The notes under the pieces were generated by a model. It had not been told where the DNA came from. It saw nothing but the letters and a program-made list of their open reading frames with translations, and made no database searches. From Verrucomicrobiia bacterium (GTDB lineage Bacteria > Verrucomicrobiota > Verrucomicrobiia > Limisphaerales > JADLHS01), in the NCBI GenBank assembly GCA_011525685.1, contig WYBW01000020.1:91411-155410 (forward strand): 64,000 nt of DNA, written 5' to 3'. Shown in pieces: positions 26,579 through 35,892 of the stretch. The number at the start of each line of letters is the position of its first letter. Position 1 is the stretch's first letter. A program made the translations under genes and the position numbers.

Positions 26579-29010
26579 TGAACTCATCGAAACAGCAAGG
26601 TTCGCCCGGTGTGCTTTCGCGCCGCAGATTCCTGGCGGGTGGAGCGATGGCGACCGGCGCGCTGATGTACGGAGTTGCGCCGCGGTCTTCCCGCGCGGCA
26701 GTGACTCGCACGGCCTCGACCCTTCGGGTTTCTGACCTGCCCAAAGGCACCGCTCCAAAACCGGTTGCGTTCCCGCACTTCCCCAGCCGCTTGCACGCCT
26801 TCGTCTGGCGCAACTGGCCGCTGGTGACCACGGAGCGAATGGCGCGCGTGGTCGGCGCAAAGCGGACCGACATCCTGCGTCTGGGGCGGGCGATGAGTCT
26901 GGGCCATCCTCCGCGCATCACCCGCGATCAACAGGCGCGTTCCTACATCACCGTCATCAAACGCAACTGGCATTTGCTGCCTTACGAGCAATTGCTCGTT
27001 TTGCTGGATTGGACGCCCGAGCACCTGGCCTTCACCTTGCGCGAAGACGATTTTCTCTGGATCAAGCTGGGCAGCCTCAAACCGGATTGCGAGCCCCTGC
27101 TTTTCCAAGCGCCGGACGAGGCCGCGTTGCAACGCGAACGCAGGATCGCGCAAACTGTGCAGGAGGAATTTCCTGAAGGCATCGCGCGTGCCGATGAGCC
27201 GCTTTTCAGTTTCGTTTCACAGCTTTCACGCAAACCCGCTCAATCCTCGATTCCAAGCCCGCAAGCCTCAACCGGCTTGCGCTTCTGCTACTCCTACTTC
27301 GCGCTGTATGGCGATCCTCTGCTGGAGAAGCACGCTGATCCTTACCCGGAGGGTCTGCTGGCGCGGCTCGCCCAAGCGGGGGTCAACGGCGTGTGGTTGC
27401 AGGCGGTGCTGCACAAGCTCGCGCCGTTCCCTTGGAAGCCGGAAGAAAGCGCACGGCATCAGGAGCGGCTCAAGAATTTGCGCGCTCTGGTGAAGCGGGC
27501 GCGCCAGCACGGCATCCGGGTCTTTCTTTATCTCAACGAACCCAGGTCCATGCCGCGGAGTTTCTTCGAGAGCCGTCCACACCTCAAGGGTGTCACTGGA
27601 GGCGATCATGCCACGCTCTGCACCAGCGTGCCGGAGGTGCAGCGCTTCATCGTGGATTCGGTCGCCACGATCTGCCGCGCGGTGCCGGACCTGGGCGGGT
27701 TCTTCAGCATCACGGCCTCGGAGAATCTCACCAACTGCTGGTCGCACGGCGGCGGCGCGACTTGTCCGCGCTGCTCGAGGCGGCCGGCGGCGGACGTCAT
27801 CGCGGAGGTCAACCGCCTGTTTTACGAAGGCATTCGAAATGGCGCGGCCAGCATCCCTGCGTCTCCGCCCCGAGGCCAGGACTGGCGGGACGCCGGACCC
27901 ACTTTAATCGCCTGGGACTGGGGTTGGAATGACGCGTGGGCAGGAGAAGTGATTCGACAGTTGCCGACAGAGGTCGCTCTTCAAAGTGTGAGCGAGTGGA
28001 GATTGCCCATCGAACGTGGCGGAGTGAAGACCGAGGTGGGCGAATACTCGATTTCCGCGATTGGCCCGGGGCCGCGCGCACAGCACCATTGGCAACTGGC
28101 CCGCGAACGTGGGTTGAAAACCATGGCCAAGATTCAAGCCGGCAACACTTGGGAGCTTTCCGCCGTGCCCTACATCCCCGCGGTGGAGAATGTCGCCCGC
28201 CATGCCGAAAATTTGAGCCGCGCGAACATCAACGGCCTGATGTTGGGCTGGACGCTGGGCGGTTATCCGTCGCCGAATCTCGAGGTCGTGTCCGAAGCTC
28301 TGGCGTGCGGTTCCGCCGACGCGGCGATGCGGCGCGTGGCGGAACGACGATTCGGCTCCGAACTTGCGCCCGCAGTGGTGAGGGCTTGGCGCGGATTCAG
28401 CGCAGCATTCCGGGAATTCCCCTACCATATCGGGGTGGTGTATTCCGGGCCGCAACAACTCGGTCCGGCGAATCTGCTGTGGCGCGAACCGACCGGCTTT
28501 CACGCCACCATGGTGGGGTTTCCTTACGACGACCTCGACGGTTGGCGGGCGGTTTATCCTCCGGAGGTTTTTGCCGGGCAACTCGAAAAGGTCGCGGACG
28601 GATTCGATCGCGCGCTGGCCGAACTCGAGGGATCTACGGCGGGCACGAAGCCAATCACCCGCGCCCAACGCAGCGCCGTGGACGAGGAGTGTCGGGTCGC
28701 CGAGGCGGCAGCAATTCATTTTCGGAGTTCCGCCAACCAGGCCCGGTTTATCATGGCGCGTCGCGCAGCGGCGGCAGCGGTGACCCTGCGGGACGCAGCG
28801 CCGCACCGGGAGATGATGCGTCGGTTGTTGAAGGAGGAAATCTCCCTGGCCCGCCGGCTGCACGCGATCCAATCGCGCGATTCACGGGTCGGTTTTGAAG
28901 CGTCGAACCAGTATTACTACGTGCCAGTTGACCTTGTGGAGAAGGTTCTCAACTGCCGCCACCTGCTGGCGGAACTGGCCGGCGATGAATTGACCAAACC
29001 GGCGAATTGA
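26575..29010 (+). CDS. Tat-exported glycoside hydrolase-like protein (TIM barrel)
   Basis: 811 residues. The Tat signal is SRRRFLAGGAMATGALMYG. The middle, about residues 240-540, looks like a TIM barrel: LLARLAQAGVNGVWLQAVLH, HGIRVFLYLNEPRSMP, DLGGFFSITASENLTNCWSH, TLIAWDWGWNDAWAG and NINGLMLGWTLGGYPSPNLE resemble successive strands of GH20- or alpha-glucuronidase-like hydrolases. A cysteine pair, CPRCSRRP, follows the putative active-site strand. The C-terminal 250 residues are mostly helical. I do not recognise a named family. The stretch ASPPRGQDWRDAGPTLI resembles a worn-down family A repeat peptide (RDACPT). The start overlaps the methyltransferase stop. Confidence 0.75.
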   Translation: MMNSSKQQGSPGVLSRRRFLAGGAMATGALMYGVAPRSSRAAVTRTASTLRVSDLPKGTAPKPVAFPHFPSRLHAFVWRNWPLVTTERMARVVGAKRTDILRLGRAMSLGHPPRITRDQQARSYITVIKRNWHLLPYEQLLVLLDWTPEHLAFTLREDDFLWIKLGSLKPDCEPLLFQAPDEAALQRERRIAQTVQEEFPEGIARADEPLFSFVSQLSRKPAQSSIPSPQASTGLRFCYSYFALYGDPLLEKHADPYPEGLLARLAQAGVNGVWLQAVLHKLAPFPWKPEESARHQERLKNLRALVKRARQHGIRVFLYLNEPRSMPRSFFESRPHLKGVTGGDHATLCTSVPEVQRFIVDSVATICRAVPDLGGFFSITASENLTNCWSHGGGATCPRCSRRPAADVIAEVNRLFYEGIRNGAASIPASPPRGQDWRDAGPTLIAWDWGWNDAWAGEVIRQLPTEVALQSVSEWRLPIERGGVKTEVGEYSISAIGPGPRAQHHWQLARERGLKTMAKIQAGNTWELSAVPYIPAVENVARHAENLSRANINGLMLGWTLGGYPSPNLEVVSEALACGSADAAMRRVAERRFGSELAPAVVRAWRGFSAAFREFPYHIGVVYSGPQQLGPANLLWREPTGFHATMVGFPYDDLDGWRAVYPPEVFAGQLEKVADGFDRALAELEGSTAGTKPITRAQRSAVDEECRVAEAAAIHFRSSANQARFIMARRAAAAAVTLRDAAPHREMMRRLLKEEISLARRLHAIQSRDSRVGFEASNQYYYVPVDLVEKVLNCRHLLAELAGDELTKPAN

Positions 29011-29035
29011 CTCCATCCCTGCGTTCGGAAGCCGC

Positions 29036-29476
29036 TCAACGGCGCTGCGCGTTCTTTGAAGCCTCGTACTGTTTGACAGCTTGCTGGGCCCGCACGTCGC
29101 CGTCGGCTGCCCGCCGATACATGTCGGTCATCACCGCGGCCATGGCATCCTGGAGGGCCATGTTCTGTTGCGGGGTCAGAGTCGCCCGCTCGCGCAGATG
29201 GTGCAGTTGCATCACGGCGTTTTCATATTCGCCATTCTTGTAGAGGGTCACGGCCTGGTTCATTTGCTGGCCGGGCGATTGGTAAACCGCCGTGGCGGGG
29301 GCCGTGGTCGGCACCGGCTGCGCGGGAGCCGGACTGGCCTGAGCCGCATCGGCCTGGCCGAGCGCCTGGGCGGCCTTCTCGAGTTCGGTGTTGGCATCAG
29401 GCTCGCCGCCGCAGCCGGCCAGACTCAGCAAAAGGACCGCACAATAACAGGTGAGAAGTGGTGCGACGATTTTCAT
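29036..29476 (-). CDS. Small lipoprotein, function unknown
   Basis: 146 residues with a lipoprotein signal (VLLLSLAGC lipobox). A Pro/Ala-rich linker (ASPAPAQPVPTTAPA) is followed by a helical domain with a TPR-like look (QAVTLYKNGEYENAVMQLHH). It probably lies on a membrane surface with the helical part free. It shares its strand with the pseudopilin gene just upstream (24 bases apart), so the two may be cotranscribed. Confidence 0.75.
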   Translation of the reverse strand: MKIVAPLLTCYCAVLLLSLAGCGGEPDANTELEKAAQALGQADAAQASPAPAQPVPTTAPATAVYQSPGQQMNQAVTLYKNGEYENAVMQLHHLRERATLTPQQNMALQDAMAAVMTDMYRRAADGDVRAQQAVKQYEASKNAQRR

Positions 29477-29500
29477 ATCGGCTCGGCGTGGCGCGAAGGC

Positions 29501-30238
29501 TCAACGTCCATTGGCGGTGGCAGGATTGCACCAGAGCCGGTTCTTCACCGGCTGGGCCACCTCGGCGTAAAACTTGGCCGTCTTCAAATACTCGATGTGC
29601 CCATCCACCACGCCCACCGTGGTGCCGATGGAGTGGAGGCGGGTGATGCCCTCGTTGGGACTGCTGGAGCCGTCGTTGAAGTCGCCGGGGTTGGTTTCCA
29701 AGGCCTGCCACATGATGATGGCATCCTGTTTGAACTGGGTGGCCTTGTAGGAGTTGGGGGAAATCCCGCCGAAACCGCAAACCGCCCCGTTCATCAGGTA
29801 GCTGGACATTTTCTGAGTCCGCAGGCGGATCTGGTTGGTCTGATTGTCCGACGGGCAACGATAGACCTGGTGATTCTTGATGTATTCGTAAATCAGCCCG
29901 GTCTGGTAAGCCAGCACGACATTCGTGAGGTAGGGTGCCGCGGAGAGATTCGGCACCGTGCCCAATGAGGCGTCATAAAGCCAACCCTTGCGCACCCAGG
30001 GCGAATTCCAGTTCGGCTCAGGCAGGAACTCCCGGTAGTCGGTGGAATACATGTGGACCCCAAGGATGAGTTGCTTGACGTTGTTCTGACATTGCGTACG
30101 CACGGCCTTGTCTTTGGCCTTGGCCAGCGCCGGCAGCAACATGGCCGCAAGGATGGCAATGATGGCGATGACGACGAGCAGTTCAATCAATGTAAACGCA
30201 GCGTGGCGCTGGTTGGGTTGGGGCTGACTTGAGTTCAT
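29501..30238 (-). CDS. Type II secretion-type pseudopilin (prepilin-type N-terminal methylation domain)
   Basis: 245 residues from the ATG at 30238. The prepilin signal is [20 protein letters not shown], with cleavage expected before F and the +5 glutamate present; [12 protein letters not shown] follows, as in the H-X9-DG/DUF1559-like pseudopilins abundant in Verrucomicrobia and Planctomycetes. The C-terminal domain includes [16 protein letters not shown], the typical H-x-D/DGH end motif of that family. Such proteins are processed by a prepilin peptidase and assembled into a periplasmic pseudopilus or kept as envelope proteins. None of the other secretion genes is nearby. Confidence 0.9.
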   Translation of the reverse strand: MNSSQPQPNQRHAAFTLIELLVVIAIIAILAAMLLPALAKAKDKAVRTQCQNNVKQLILGVHMYSTDYREFLPEPNWNSPWVRKGWLYDASLGTVPNLSAAPYLTNVVLAYQTGLIYEYIKNHQVYRCPSDNQTNQIRLRTQKMSSYLMNGAVCGFGGISPNSYKATQFKQDAIIMWQALETNPGDFNDGSSSPNEGITRLHSIGTTVGVVDGHIEYLKTAKFYAEVAQPVKNRLWCNPATANGR

Positions 30239-30404
30239 GGCAAATGCTGGCAGCGACCGTTCTCGAGCCGCCGCAGAACCATAACGAGCGGTCGCCCTTC
30301 TGGCCAGCAGAATGTGCCAGTGAACGCGCCGCCACGACAAAACTGGCGGATTGCTTTACCATCCGCTTTGCCGCCATCCTCTCGCTTGTATCCAGGCAAA
30401 CATT

Positions 30405-31394
30405 ATGAGAATTCCATTCACCTTCGTGCTGTTGCTCGGCCTCCTCCTTACCCTTGCCGAGAATTCGAGGCTCCTGGCCCAGGCAAGTCCCGCGCCCCGC
30501 GCCCCGGCGGAATACCCCCTCGGCCCGGATTCACTGCCCCAACCGGGCGTGCCCAAGGGAAAGCTGGAAGGGCCGTTTCTGTTCAAAAGTGAAATCCTGG
30601 CGAACACGATCCGCAAATACTGGCTTTACGTGCCGTCGCAATACACACCGGACAAGCCCGCCTGTGTCCTGGTCTTTCAGGACGGCCAGCGCGCGACGCG
30701 GGTGGACGGCGCATTGCGGGTGCCGCAGGTGATGGAGAATTTGATCCACAAGCGGGAGATGCCGGTCACCATCGGCCTCTTCATCACGCCGGGCCAGCGC
30801 GGCGACGAGTATCCCGAAGACCTCGGGATGCGCAACCCGAACAACCGGGCCGCCGAATACGATTCGTTGAGCGACCGTTACGCGCGCTTTCTCGTCGAGG
30901 AGATGCTGCCCGAAGTGGGAACGAAATACAACCTCACAACCGACCCGGACGGCCGGGCCATTGGCGGTACCAGCAGCGGGGCCATCTGCGCGTTCACCGT
31001 GGCGTGGCAGCGACCGGAAGCCTTCCGCAAAGTCATCAGCCTGATCGGCAGTTATACCTCCATCGGCTACCGTCCCGAGCGCGACGGCCAGCCGATGATC
31101 CCGGGAGGCGATCTTTATCCGACCTTGATTCGCAAGAACCCGATCAAGCCGATCCGGATTTTCCTGCAGGATGGCTCGAACGACCTGGACAACGAACACG
31201 GGAATTGGTTTCTGGCCAATCAACAGATGCTCGCGGCGTTGCAATGGGCCAACGCGAACGCCGACCGGCGCAACCTTCCCGGGCCGCGCTATCAGGTCAA
31301 CCAGGTCTGGGGCGAGGGCGCCCATTCCGACAATCACGGCGGCGCGATCCTGCCCGACATCCTGCGCTGGTTGTGGCAGGATTACCCGAAGTAA
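30405..31394 (+). CDS. Secreted esterase, enterochelin esterase/Fes-like alpha/beta hydrolase
   Basis: 329 residues from the ATG at 30405, with signal peptide FTFVLLLGLLLTLAENSRLLA. The hydrolase core starts with RKYWLYVPSQYTPDKPACVL. The nucleophile is in GGTSSGAICAF (GxSxG, Ser near 190), the acid is probably in IFLQDGSNDLDNEHGNW, and the histidine is in GEGAHSDNHGG. This order fits the putative esterase (COG2382, Fes/feruloyl esterase) family, which cleaves ester bonds of siderophores or plant cell wall feruloyl groups. Given the nearby hydrolases, a polysaccharide role is more likely than siderophore release. It is divergent from the pseudopilin gene. Confidence 0.9.
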   Translation: MRIPFTFVLLLGLLLTLAENSRLLAQASPAPRAPAEYPLGPDSLPQPGVPKGKLEGPFLFKSEILANTIRKYWLYVPSQYTPDKPACVLVFQDGQRATRVDGALRVPQVMENLIHKREMPVTIGLFITPGQRGDEYPEDLGMRNPNNRAAEYDSLSDRYARFLVEEMLPEVGTKYNLTTDPDGRAIGGTSSGAICAFTVAWQRPEAFRKVISLIGSYTSIGYRPERDGQPMIPGGDLYPTLIRKNPIKPIRIFLQDGSNDLDNEHGNWFLANQQMLAALQWANANADRRNLPGPRYQVNQVWGEGAHSDNHGGAILPDILRWLWQDYPK

Positions 31395-31399
31395 GCCGC

Positions 31400-31888
31400 A
31401 TGGACACCGCTGCCTCTCCCGCCGTGACCGGCCTGATAGAAGTCCGTGTGATTCCGGCCGAAGCCACCTGGCCTTTGCGGCTGGCGGTGCTGCGTCCGGG
31501 CCGTCCGCCGGAGTCAGCCCAATTCCCGGGAGACGACGCCCCCACCACGCGGCATTTCGGTGCGTTTGAAGACGGGCGACTGGCGGGCATCGCCTCACTC
31601 TACGCGGCCGAGATGCCGGACCGGCCGGGTCTGGCCGCGCTCCAACTACGCGGCATGGCAACGGCACCGGAGGTCCGGGGACACGGATTGGGACGCGCGT
31701 TGGTGCAAGCCTGCATGGCTTTTGCGCGAGAAAGCGGCGCCCGACTCTTGTGGTGCAACGCGCGAACTGGTGCGGTGCAGTTCTATCGAAAATTGGGGTT
31801 CGCGATTGTCGGCGAGGAATTTCAGATCGCCGACGTTGGACCGCACTTTCGAATGTTGTGCATGGTTGGTGAGACAGTTCACCATTGA
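31400..31888 (+). CDS. GNAT family N-acetyltransferase
   Basis: 162 residues, ATG five bases after the esterase stop. The acetyl-CoA loop is RGMATAPEVRGHGLGRALVQ (Q/R-x-x-G-x-G/A type, RGHGLGRA). The C-terminal strand-helix is LLWCNARTGAVQFYRKLGFA, the usual A-x-x-F-Y-x-K-x-G-F end of GNAT enzymes. The acceptor is unknown. It is likely cotranscribed with the esterase. Confidence 0.93.
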   Translation: MDTAASPAVTGLIEVRVIPAEATWPLRLAVLRPGRPPESAQFPGDDAPTTRHFGAFEDGRLAGIASLYAAEMPDRPGLAALQLRGMATAPEVRGHGLGRALVQACMAFARESGARLLWCNARTGAVQFYRKLGFAIVGEEFQIADVGPHFRMLCMVGETVHH

Positions 31889-31990
31889 GCGCGTTCGAGA
31901 ACGACCTGCCCGGTCACGATCATCGGATCGGAAGCGGAATTTCCCTTGAGTGCTTTGCACGGTTGGCCTAGACATGCCTGCATCGGAACG

Positions 31991-33265
31991 ATGATTCCAT
32001 CCTGCCCGCGACTCGCCGCGTTCAAACCGGTGGCGACAGCGTCAGCGTTACTGGTATCAGTGCTTGCGCCGGGCGCGGAACCACGACTCGTCCTGGAGGA
32101 GGATTTCGAGCGCTACACCAACACTGCCACGATGCGCTTGGTCTGGCCGCAGGGCACGGGTGCGCTGGAAGCCCGGGCGCCGGGCGGCGGGCAGGCCATG
32201 CTGCACGACGGCGGCCCGGCCAATCGCCGCGCAGATTTCAACATCAGTCTGGACCCGTCCCACAACCTCATTCTGACGGCGGACCTGTTCGACTTCGGCA
32301 CCAACTTGAACCGGCACGTGGTCGTCTCGTTGCGGAACCGCCAGGGAGCCGCCGTGGAGATGGGAATGATGAGGGACGGCGGCACCTACGGTGTGCGGAC
32401 GGTGGGTTTCGGCGATCACCCCGCCCAGTGGACGGCTTTCAATCCCGGACAGAAACCGCTGTACGGCTGGCATCGTTTCCAGGTTGTCCTTTCGCCAGTA
32501 CGCACCGTGGCCACACTTGATCTGGACACGAACGGCAAAGTGGATTGGACCGTGACCCTCGCGGGCACATCGCCGCGCGAAGCGTGGACTGAAATCCGGG
32601 TCGGGGCGGCATCCAGTCCAATTTCACCGGGGGTTCCGGTGCTCGTGGACAACATTCGTCTCGAACTGGTAGAAGCAGCGGCAGCAGCCATGACCGTCCA
32701 GAATCCGGCGGCCGCGGCGGCAGACATTGCGTCACCTTCGGCGGAGTTGAGTTCTCCTGTCGCCTCCGATGCGGCCGCACCGGTTGTGGCCGGCACAGGG
32801 ATCAGCGTGGCGGCGTGGTGGATCATGGGCGCGTTGGCGCTCATCCTTGCCATGCTGGCCTGGGTGGTGTTCGCGCTCCGGCGCAGTGGCTTGGGAACTC
32901 CCGCCGCCTTGATTCCCGCCTCCGGCCAGATGCCTCCGGCGACGCACGCGGCGGCGCTCGCGGAACTGACGGAGTTCGCCAAGCAAAGCCTGGTGCAGGG
33001 ACTTTACGAACAGCGCAACGCCCTGCTTGAAACCCAGAAGCAGGCCCAGCAGGCGCTCATCGAACTGGAGCAGCGGCTGGCGGCGTTGCACCTGCCACAA
33101 CCCGAGCGCATCCGCGCCTATGAACGGCGCATCGCCGAACTCGAGAAGGAACTCGAAACCCGCGGCGAAGAGGTGCGCGAACTGACCCGGGCCACCTTGC
33201 TGCTGGTCCGCCGCAAACTCGAAGAGGAGCGGGGACTGCAAAGCCGCCGCGACCAGTTCAACTGA
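31991..33265 (+). CDS. Exported membrane-anchored protein with C-terminal coiled coil, unknown function
   Basis: 424 residues from the ATG at 31991 (an earlier ATG at 31946 is possible). A signal peptide (ATASALLVSVLAPGAEP) is followed by a beta-rich extracytoplasmic domain at about 30-230 (LVLEEDFERYTNTATMRLVW, VVVSLRNRQGAAVEMGMMRD) resembling concanavalin-like laminin-G folds. An Ala/Pro/Ser linker, one membrane helix (WWIMGALALILAMLAWVVFA) and a charged coiled coil (LIELEQRLAALHL, IAELEKELETRGEEV) follow in the cytoplasm. The layout suggests a sensor or scaffold crossing the membrane. No family name is assigned. Confidence 0.75.
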   Translation: MIPSCPRLAAFKPVATASALLVSVLAPGAEPRLVLEEDFERYTNTATMRLVWPQGTGALEARAPGGGQAMLHDGGPANRRADFNISLDPSHNLILTADLFDFGTNLNRHVVVSLRNRQGAAVEMGMMRDGGTYGVRTVGFGDHPAQWTAFNPGQKPLYGWHRFQVVLSPVRTVATLDLDTNGKVDWTVTLAGTSPREAWTEIRVGAASSPISPGVPVLVDNIRLELVEAAAAAMTVQNPAAAAADIASPSAELSSPVASDAAAPVVAGTGISVAAWWIMGALALILAMLAWVVFALRRSGLGTPAALIPASGQMPPATHAAALAELTEFAKQSLVQGLYEQRNALLETQKQAQQALIELEQRLAALHLPQPERIRAYERRIAELEKELETRGEEVRELTRATLLLVRRKLEEERGLQSRRDQFN

Positions 33266-33380
33266 GTTTCTCCCGGATCGAATCGAGACCCTCCCGCCCA
33301 GGACCTGGCGTGTTTGAGGCTTGACGAGTCCGTGGCAACCTGTGGACAGGCGGTGATATTTCCTGTTGCGCGGAGCACGC

Positions 33381-34850
33381 TCAAGGCGGCGGTCGAAACC
33401 AGGGTGGTGGTGGAGGCGGCGGCAACCCGCGTGGGCGCTTCATGCCCATGGAGAGTTCGTCCGCCGGCAGCGCATCAATCCGCCGGAGCACGGTGGCAAA
33501 GAATTCAGCCATCGGCACCAGGTCCGCCAAGCGCACTTTATCCACCGTGTCCTGCGGATCAAAAAGGTAGAGCGGACCTGAAATGTGACAGGCCGAAGGA
33601 ATTCCCGCCGTGAAAAACGGCGCGCTGTCGCACGGCGGCTCCGGACCGAAGCTGTAGGCATCCGCGCAAATCAGCCGGTCAATGCGCCATCGCTCCGCCT
33701 CCTCCCGGAGCACACCCGCGAAACCTGGACTGCCATCGAAAAACAATGCGCGCACTTCCGGCCGGCCGGTCAACCGATAACCGCCCTGACCGTCGCCCTC
33801 TGCTTCCTCGGCAATGTGCTCCACACCGAACGCCGCGACGGTTCGCTTCAGCAACCCACCCCCGTGTCGCTCCACAAACACGCGATTGCCGATGCCCCCG
33901 TGAAAGTGTCCGGAAGCCGCCACAAAGACGAGATCCCGTCGGAGTTGGCGGGGCGTGCCTTTGGCCGCGCCAAACACTTTCGCGAGCGCCAACAGAACCG
34001 CCAGCCCTGAGGCATCCTCAACCGCCGACGCGAACGGCGCGTCGTGATGGCAGGTAATGATGATGTTTTCGTTGATCTCGCCAGGCTGACAACCCGCGCC
34101 CGGCAACACTCCCACCACATTGTGCGAATCCACCACCCGGTTCTCCCCGGTGCTGATCAGCCGCACCCACGCTCCGGACACGGCCTGGGCACGAGCCTGT
34201 GGCGCGTGTTCGCGTCCCACCCACACGCCGGGCAGGTCTTTGAGAAAGCCGTCGTAGGGAACGTAGAAGTCGCAGCCGTGCGTGGGTGAATCCACCAGCA
34301 GCCCGATGAAGCCAGCCGCCCCGCGGCGTTGCGCCTCGTAGTAGGCCGGGAAATTCCGGATCAGCCAGTTGGCGGCGTGAAGCGGACCGTCAGGCACGGA
34401 TTGATCCGCGTCGCGAAGGAAATGCGCGCCCTTCTTGAGCATCGCACCCACCAGTTCGGCGAACCGCATCTCAACCACCGCCACGCGCCCGCGCAGGTCG
34501 GCGGCCTGGAATTCCTCGGGTTTGCCTTCGCCCAGAAACACCGCCGGTGCGTCGAGGCCAGTCGCACCCGTCCAAGCCGTGTACGGAATGGGAAAGCACG
34601 GCAACGCGGCACCATCGGCGAACTCCAACGAAGTCGTGTGCGGCTCCCAGCGATTTACTGGCACCGGCTCGGCACGCACCTCGGCCAGCCCAAACTCAGA
34701 AAGTTTCTCGGCCAACCACCGCTCGACCTGGAGACTTTGTGGATAGCCAGGTCGCCGGATGCCACAGCCAACAATCTGTCGGATCCAGCCGAGCATTTCG
34801 CCCAAGCGAGGCGGGGGGCTTGTGGCGTCCTGGTTCGTCGGCGTGGTCAT
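33381..34850 (-). CDS. M28-like metallopeptidase homologue with altered active site and poly-proline tail
   Basis: 489 residues. A PA-like inserted domain (LRGRVAVVEMRFAELV) precedes a peptidase-like core: IIITCHHDAPFASAVEDASG carries the first zinc histidine and the bridging aspartate of family M28. The next expected motif, a Glu-Glu pair on the following strand, is replaced by VAASGHFHGGIGNRVF. The end is GLPPPPPPPWFRPPP, a proline-rich tail. No signal peptide is visible. The protein may be a binding-only relative, or a peptidase that uses the GHFH histidines as ligands. The general fold call is firm; activity is doubtful. Confidence 0.75.
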   Translation of the reverse strand: MTTPTNQDATSPPPRLGEMLGWIRQIVGCGIRRPGYPQSLQVERWLAEKLSEFGLAEVRAEPVPVNRWEPHTTSLEFADGAALPCFPIPYTAWTGATGLDAPAVFLGEGKPEEFQAADLRGRVAVVEMRFAELVGAMLKKGAHFLRDADQSVPDGPLHAANWLIRNFPAYYEAQRRGAAGFIGLLVDSPTHGCDFYVPYDGFLKDLPGVWVGREHAPQARAQAVSGAWVRLISTGENRVVDSHNVVGVLPGAGCQPGEINENIIITCHHDAPFASAVEDASGLAVLLALAKVFGAAKGTPRQLRRDLVFVAASGHFHGGIGNRVFVERHGGGLLKRTVAAFGVEHIAEEAEGDGQGGYRLTGRPEVRALFFDGSPGFAGVLREEAERWRIDRLICADAYSFGPEPPCDSAPFFTAGIPSACHISGPLYLFDPQDTVDKVRLADLVPMAEFFATVLRRIDALPADELSMGMKRPRGLPPPPPPPWFRPPP

Positions 34851-35008
34851 TTTGATGGTTCAACGGTATTGACGCGGGAGTGTTACGGGCGTTTTCATCC
34901 GAGGCGAGTGTAAACCGCAGCCCATGGAATTCCTCGGGACGAGCCGACTGGAAAGTCGGTGTTCCAGACAGGGCGCTGCTCGGGAACGGTCATGCTCCCC
35001 GACCAACT

Positions 35009-35230
35009 TCAATCACCGTCCGGCCTATCAAGATGATCACCCGCGGGGAGGTCGGCGTTGTGTTCCAGATGCCCGGGGCGCAGCGGTTCGGAAATCGTGT
35101 GTTCCTCGCCGAGCCATTTGCCGAGATCAATCAGCCGGCAGCGGTGGGAGCAGAACGGGCCATGCGGACCGGCAAACCAGTCGCCTTGTTTCTTGCAGGT
35201 CGGGCATTTGATCAGCGCGGGCTGTCGCAT
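35009..35230 (-). CDS. yacG: YacG family zinc-binding protein (DNA gyrase inhibitor type)
   Basis: 73 residues from the ATG at 35230, which has GGAGG ten bases upstream; a GTG at 35260 overlapping the previous stop is the alternative. The four zinc cysteines are in KCPTCKK and GPFCSHRC, followed by RLIDLGKWLGEEHTI, the family signature. E. coli YacG binds GyrB and inhibits gyrase; the acidic C-terminal tail (DLPAGDHLDRPDGD) is typical. It is the last gene of a three-gene run after prc and the exported protein. The link between a periplasmic protease and YacG is unexplained. Confidence 0.93.
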   Translation of the reverse strand: MRQPALIKCPTCKKQGDWFAGPHGPFCSHRCRLIDLGKWLGEEHTISEPLRPGHLEHNADLPAGDHLDRPDGD

Positions 35231-35256
35231 CGAACCGTCCCCTCCGAAAGGCTGCC

Positions 35257-35892
35257 TCACCGGGCGGGGGCTTTGCGAATCTCGGCGCCGACCGCTTTGA
35301 GGTCATTGGCCGCGCTGACGGCAAGGTTTCGTTTGGCGCCGCTGGCCTGGAGGATGGCCTGCACGTCCGCAATGATGGCGTCGAACTGGGCCGCGGGCAG
35401 GCGCTCGCTGTTCAACACCGCCTCGACATTCTGCGCGAGGCGGGTCTGCTCCGCGTTGCCCGGACTTTTTTCGGCCAGCGCATCGGCCAGGCTGTTGACG
35501 AACTTCGTGACGGTGGGCAGGAAGGGCTTGGTGGGACCGCGAACCGCAAGGGCCATGCTCTTGAGCAACTGCTGCTTTTGCTCCGGTGAAACGGCGCTCC
35601 CGGGTTTGATGGCGGCGAAATCCGCGGTCAGCCTCGCGACACTTTGCTGCTGGGTCGCCGCCGGAGTTGCGGTGGCCGGGCGCACGGCGGTGGGGGCCGG
35701 GGGCGTCGCCGGTTTCGCGGCCGGGCTGGCCGGGGGCTGGGACGGAGGTGGCACGCCCTGCCGGACGTTGTTTTGATTGCTCAGTTCCTTGGCACGGCGC
35801 TTGATCTGATCGGCTTGGGCTCCCTGACCGAGAGCGGAGTCGCCGACACCGGTCAGCGCAAGCGCGAGGAGGAGGACAGGGAGTCCTTTCAT
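35257..35892 (-). CDS. Exported protein of unknown function downstream of prc
   Basis: 211 residues with a clean signal peptide (MKGLPVLLLALALTGVGDSA, cleavage after ALG). A Pro/Ala/Thr-rich linker (about residues 48-85) follows, then a helical domain (AVSPEQKQQLLKSMALAVRG, RLPAAQFDAIIADVQAILQ). Its start overlaps the prc stop by ATGA, so it is translationally coupled to the protease and may be a periplasmic substrate, adaptor or inhibitor. No family recognised. Confidence 0.75.
   Translation of the reverse strand: MKGLPVLLLALALTGVGDSALGQGAQADQIKRRAKELSNQNNVRQGVPPPSQPPASPAAKPATPPAPTAVRPATATPAATQQQSVARLTADFAAIKPGSAVSPEQKQQLLKSMALAVRGPTKPFLPTVTKFVNSLADALAEKSPGNAEQTRLAQNVEAVLNSERLPAAQFDAIIADVQAILQASGAKRNLAVSAANDLKAVGAEIRKAPAR

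Noticed and set aside
31004..31399. N-terminal extension of the GNAT protein overlapping the esterase gene
   Set aside because: The overlapped region is in frame with a well-supported esterase on another phase; the ATG at 31400 gives a normal GNAT length.
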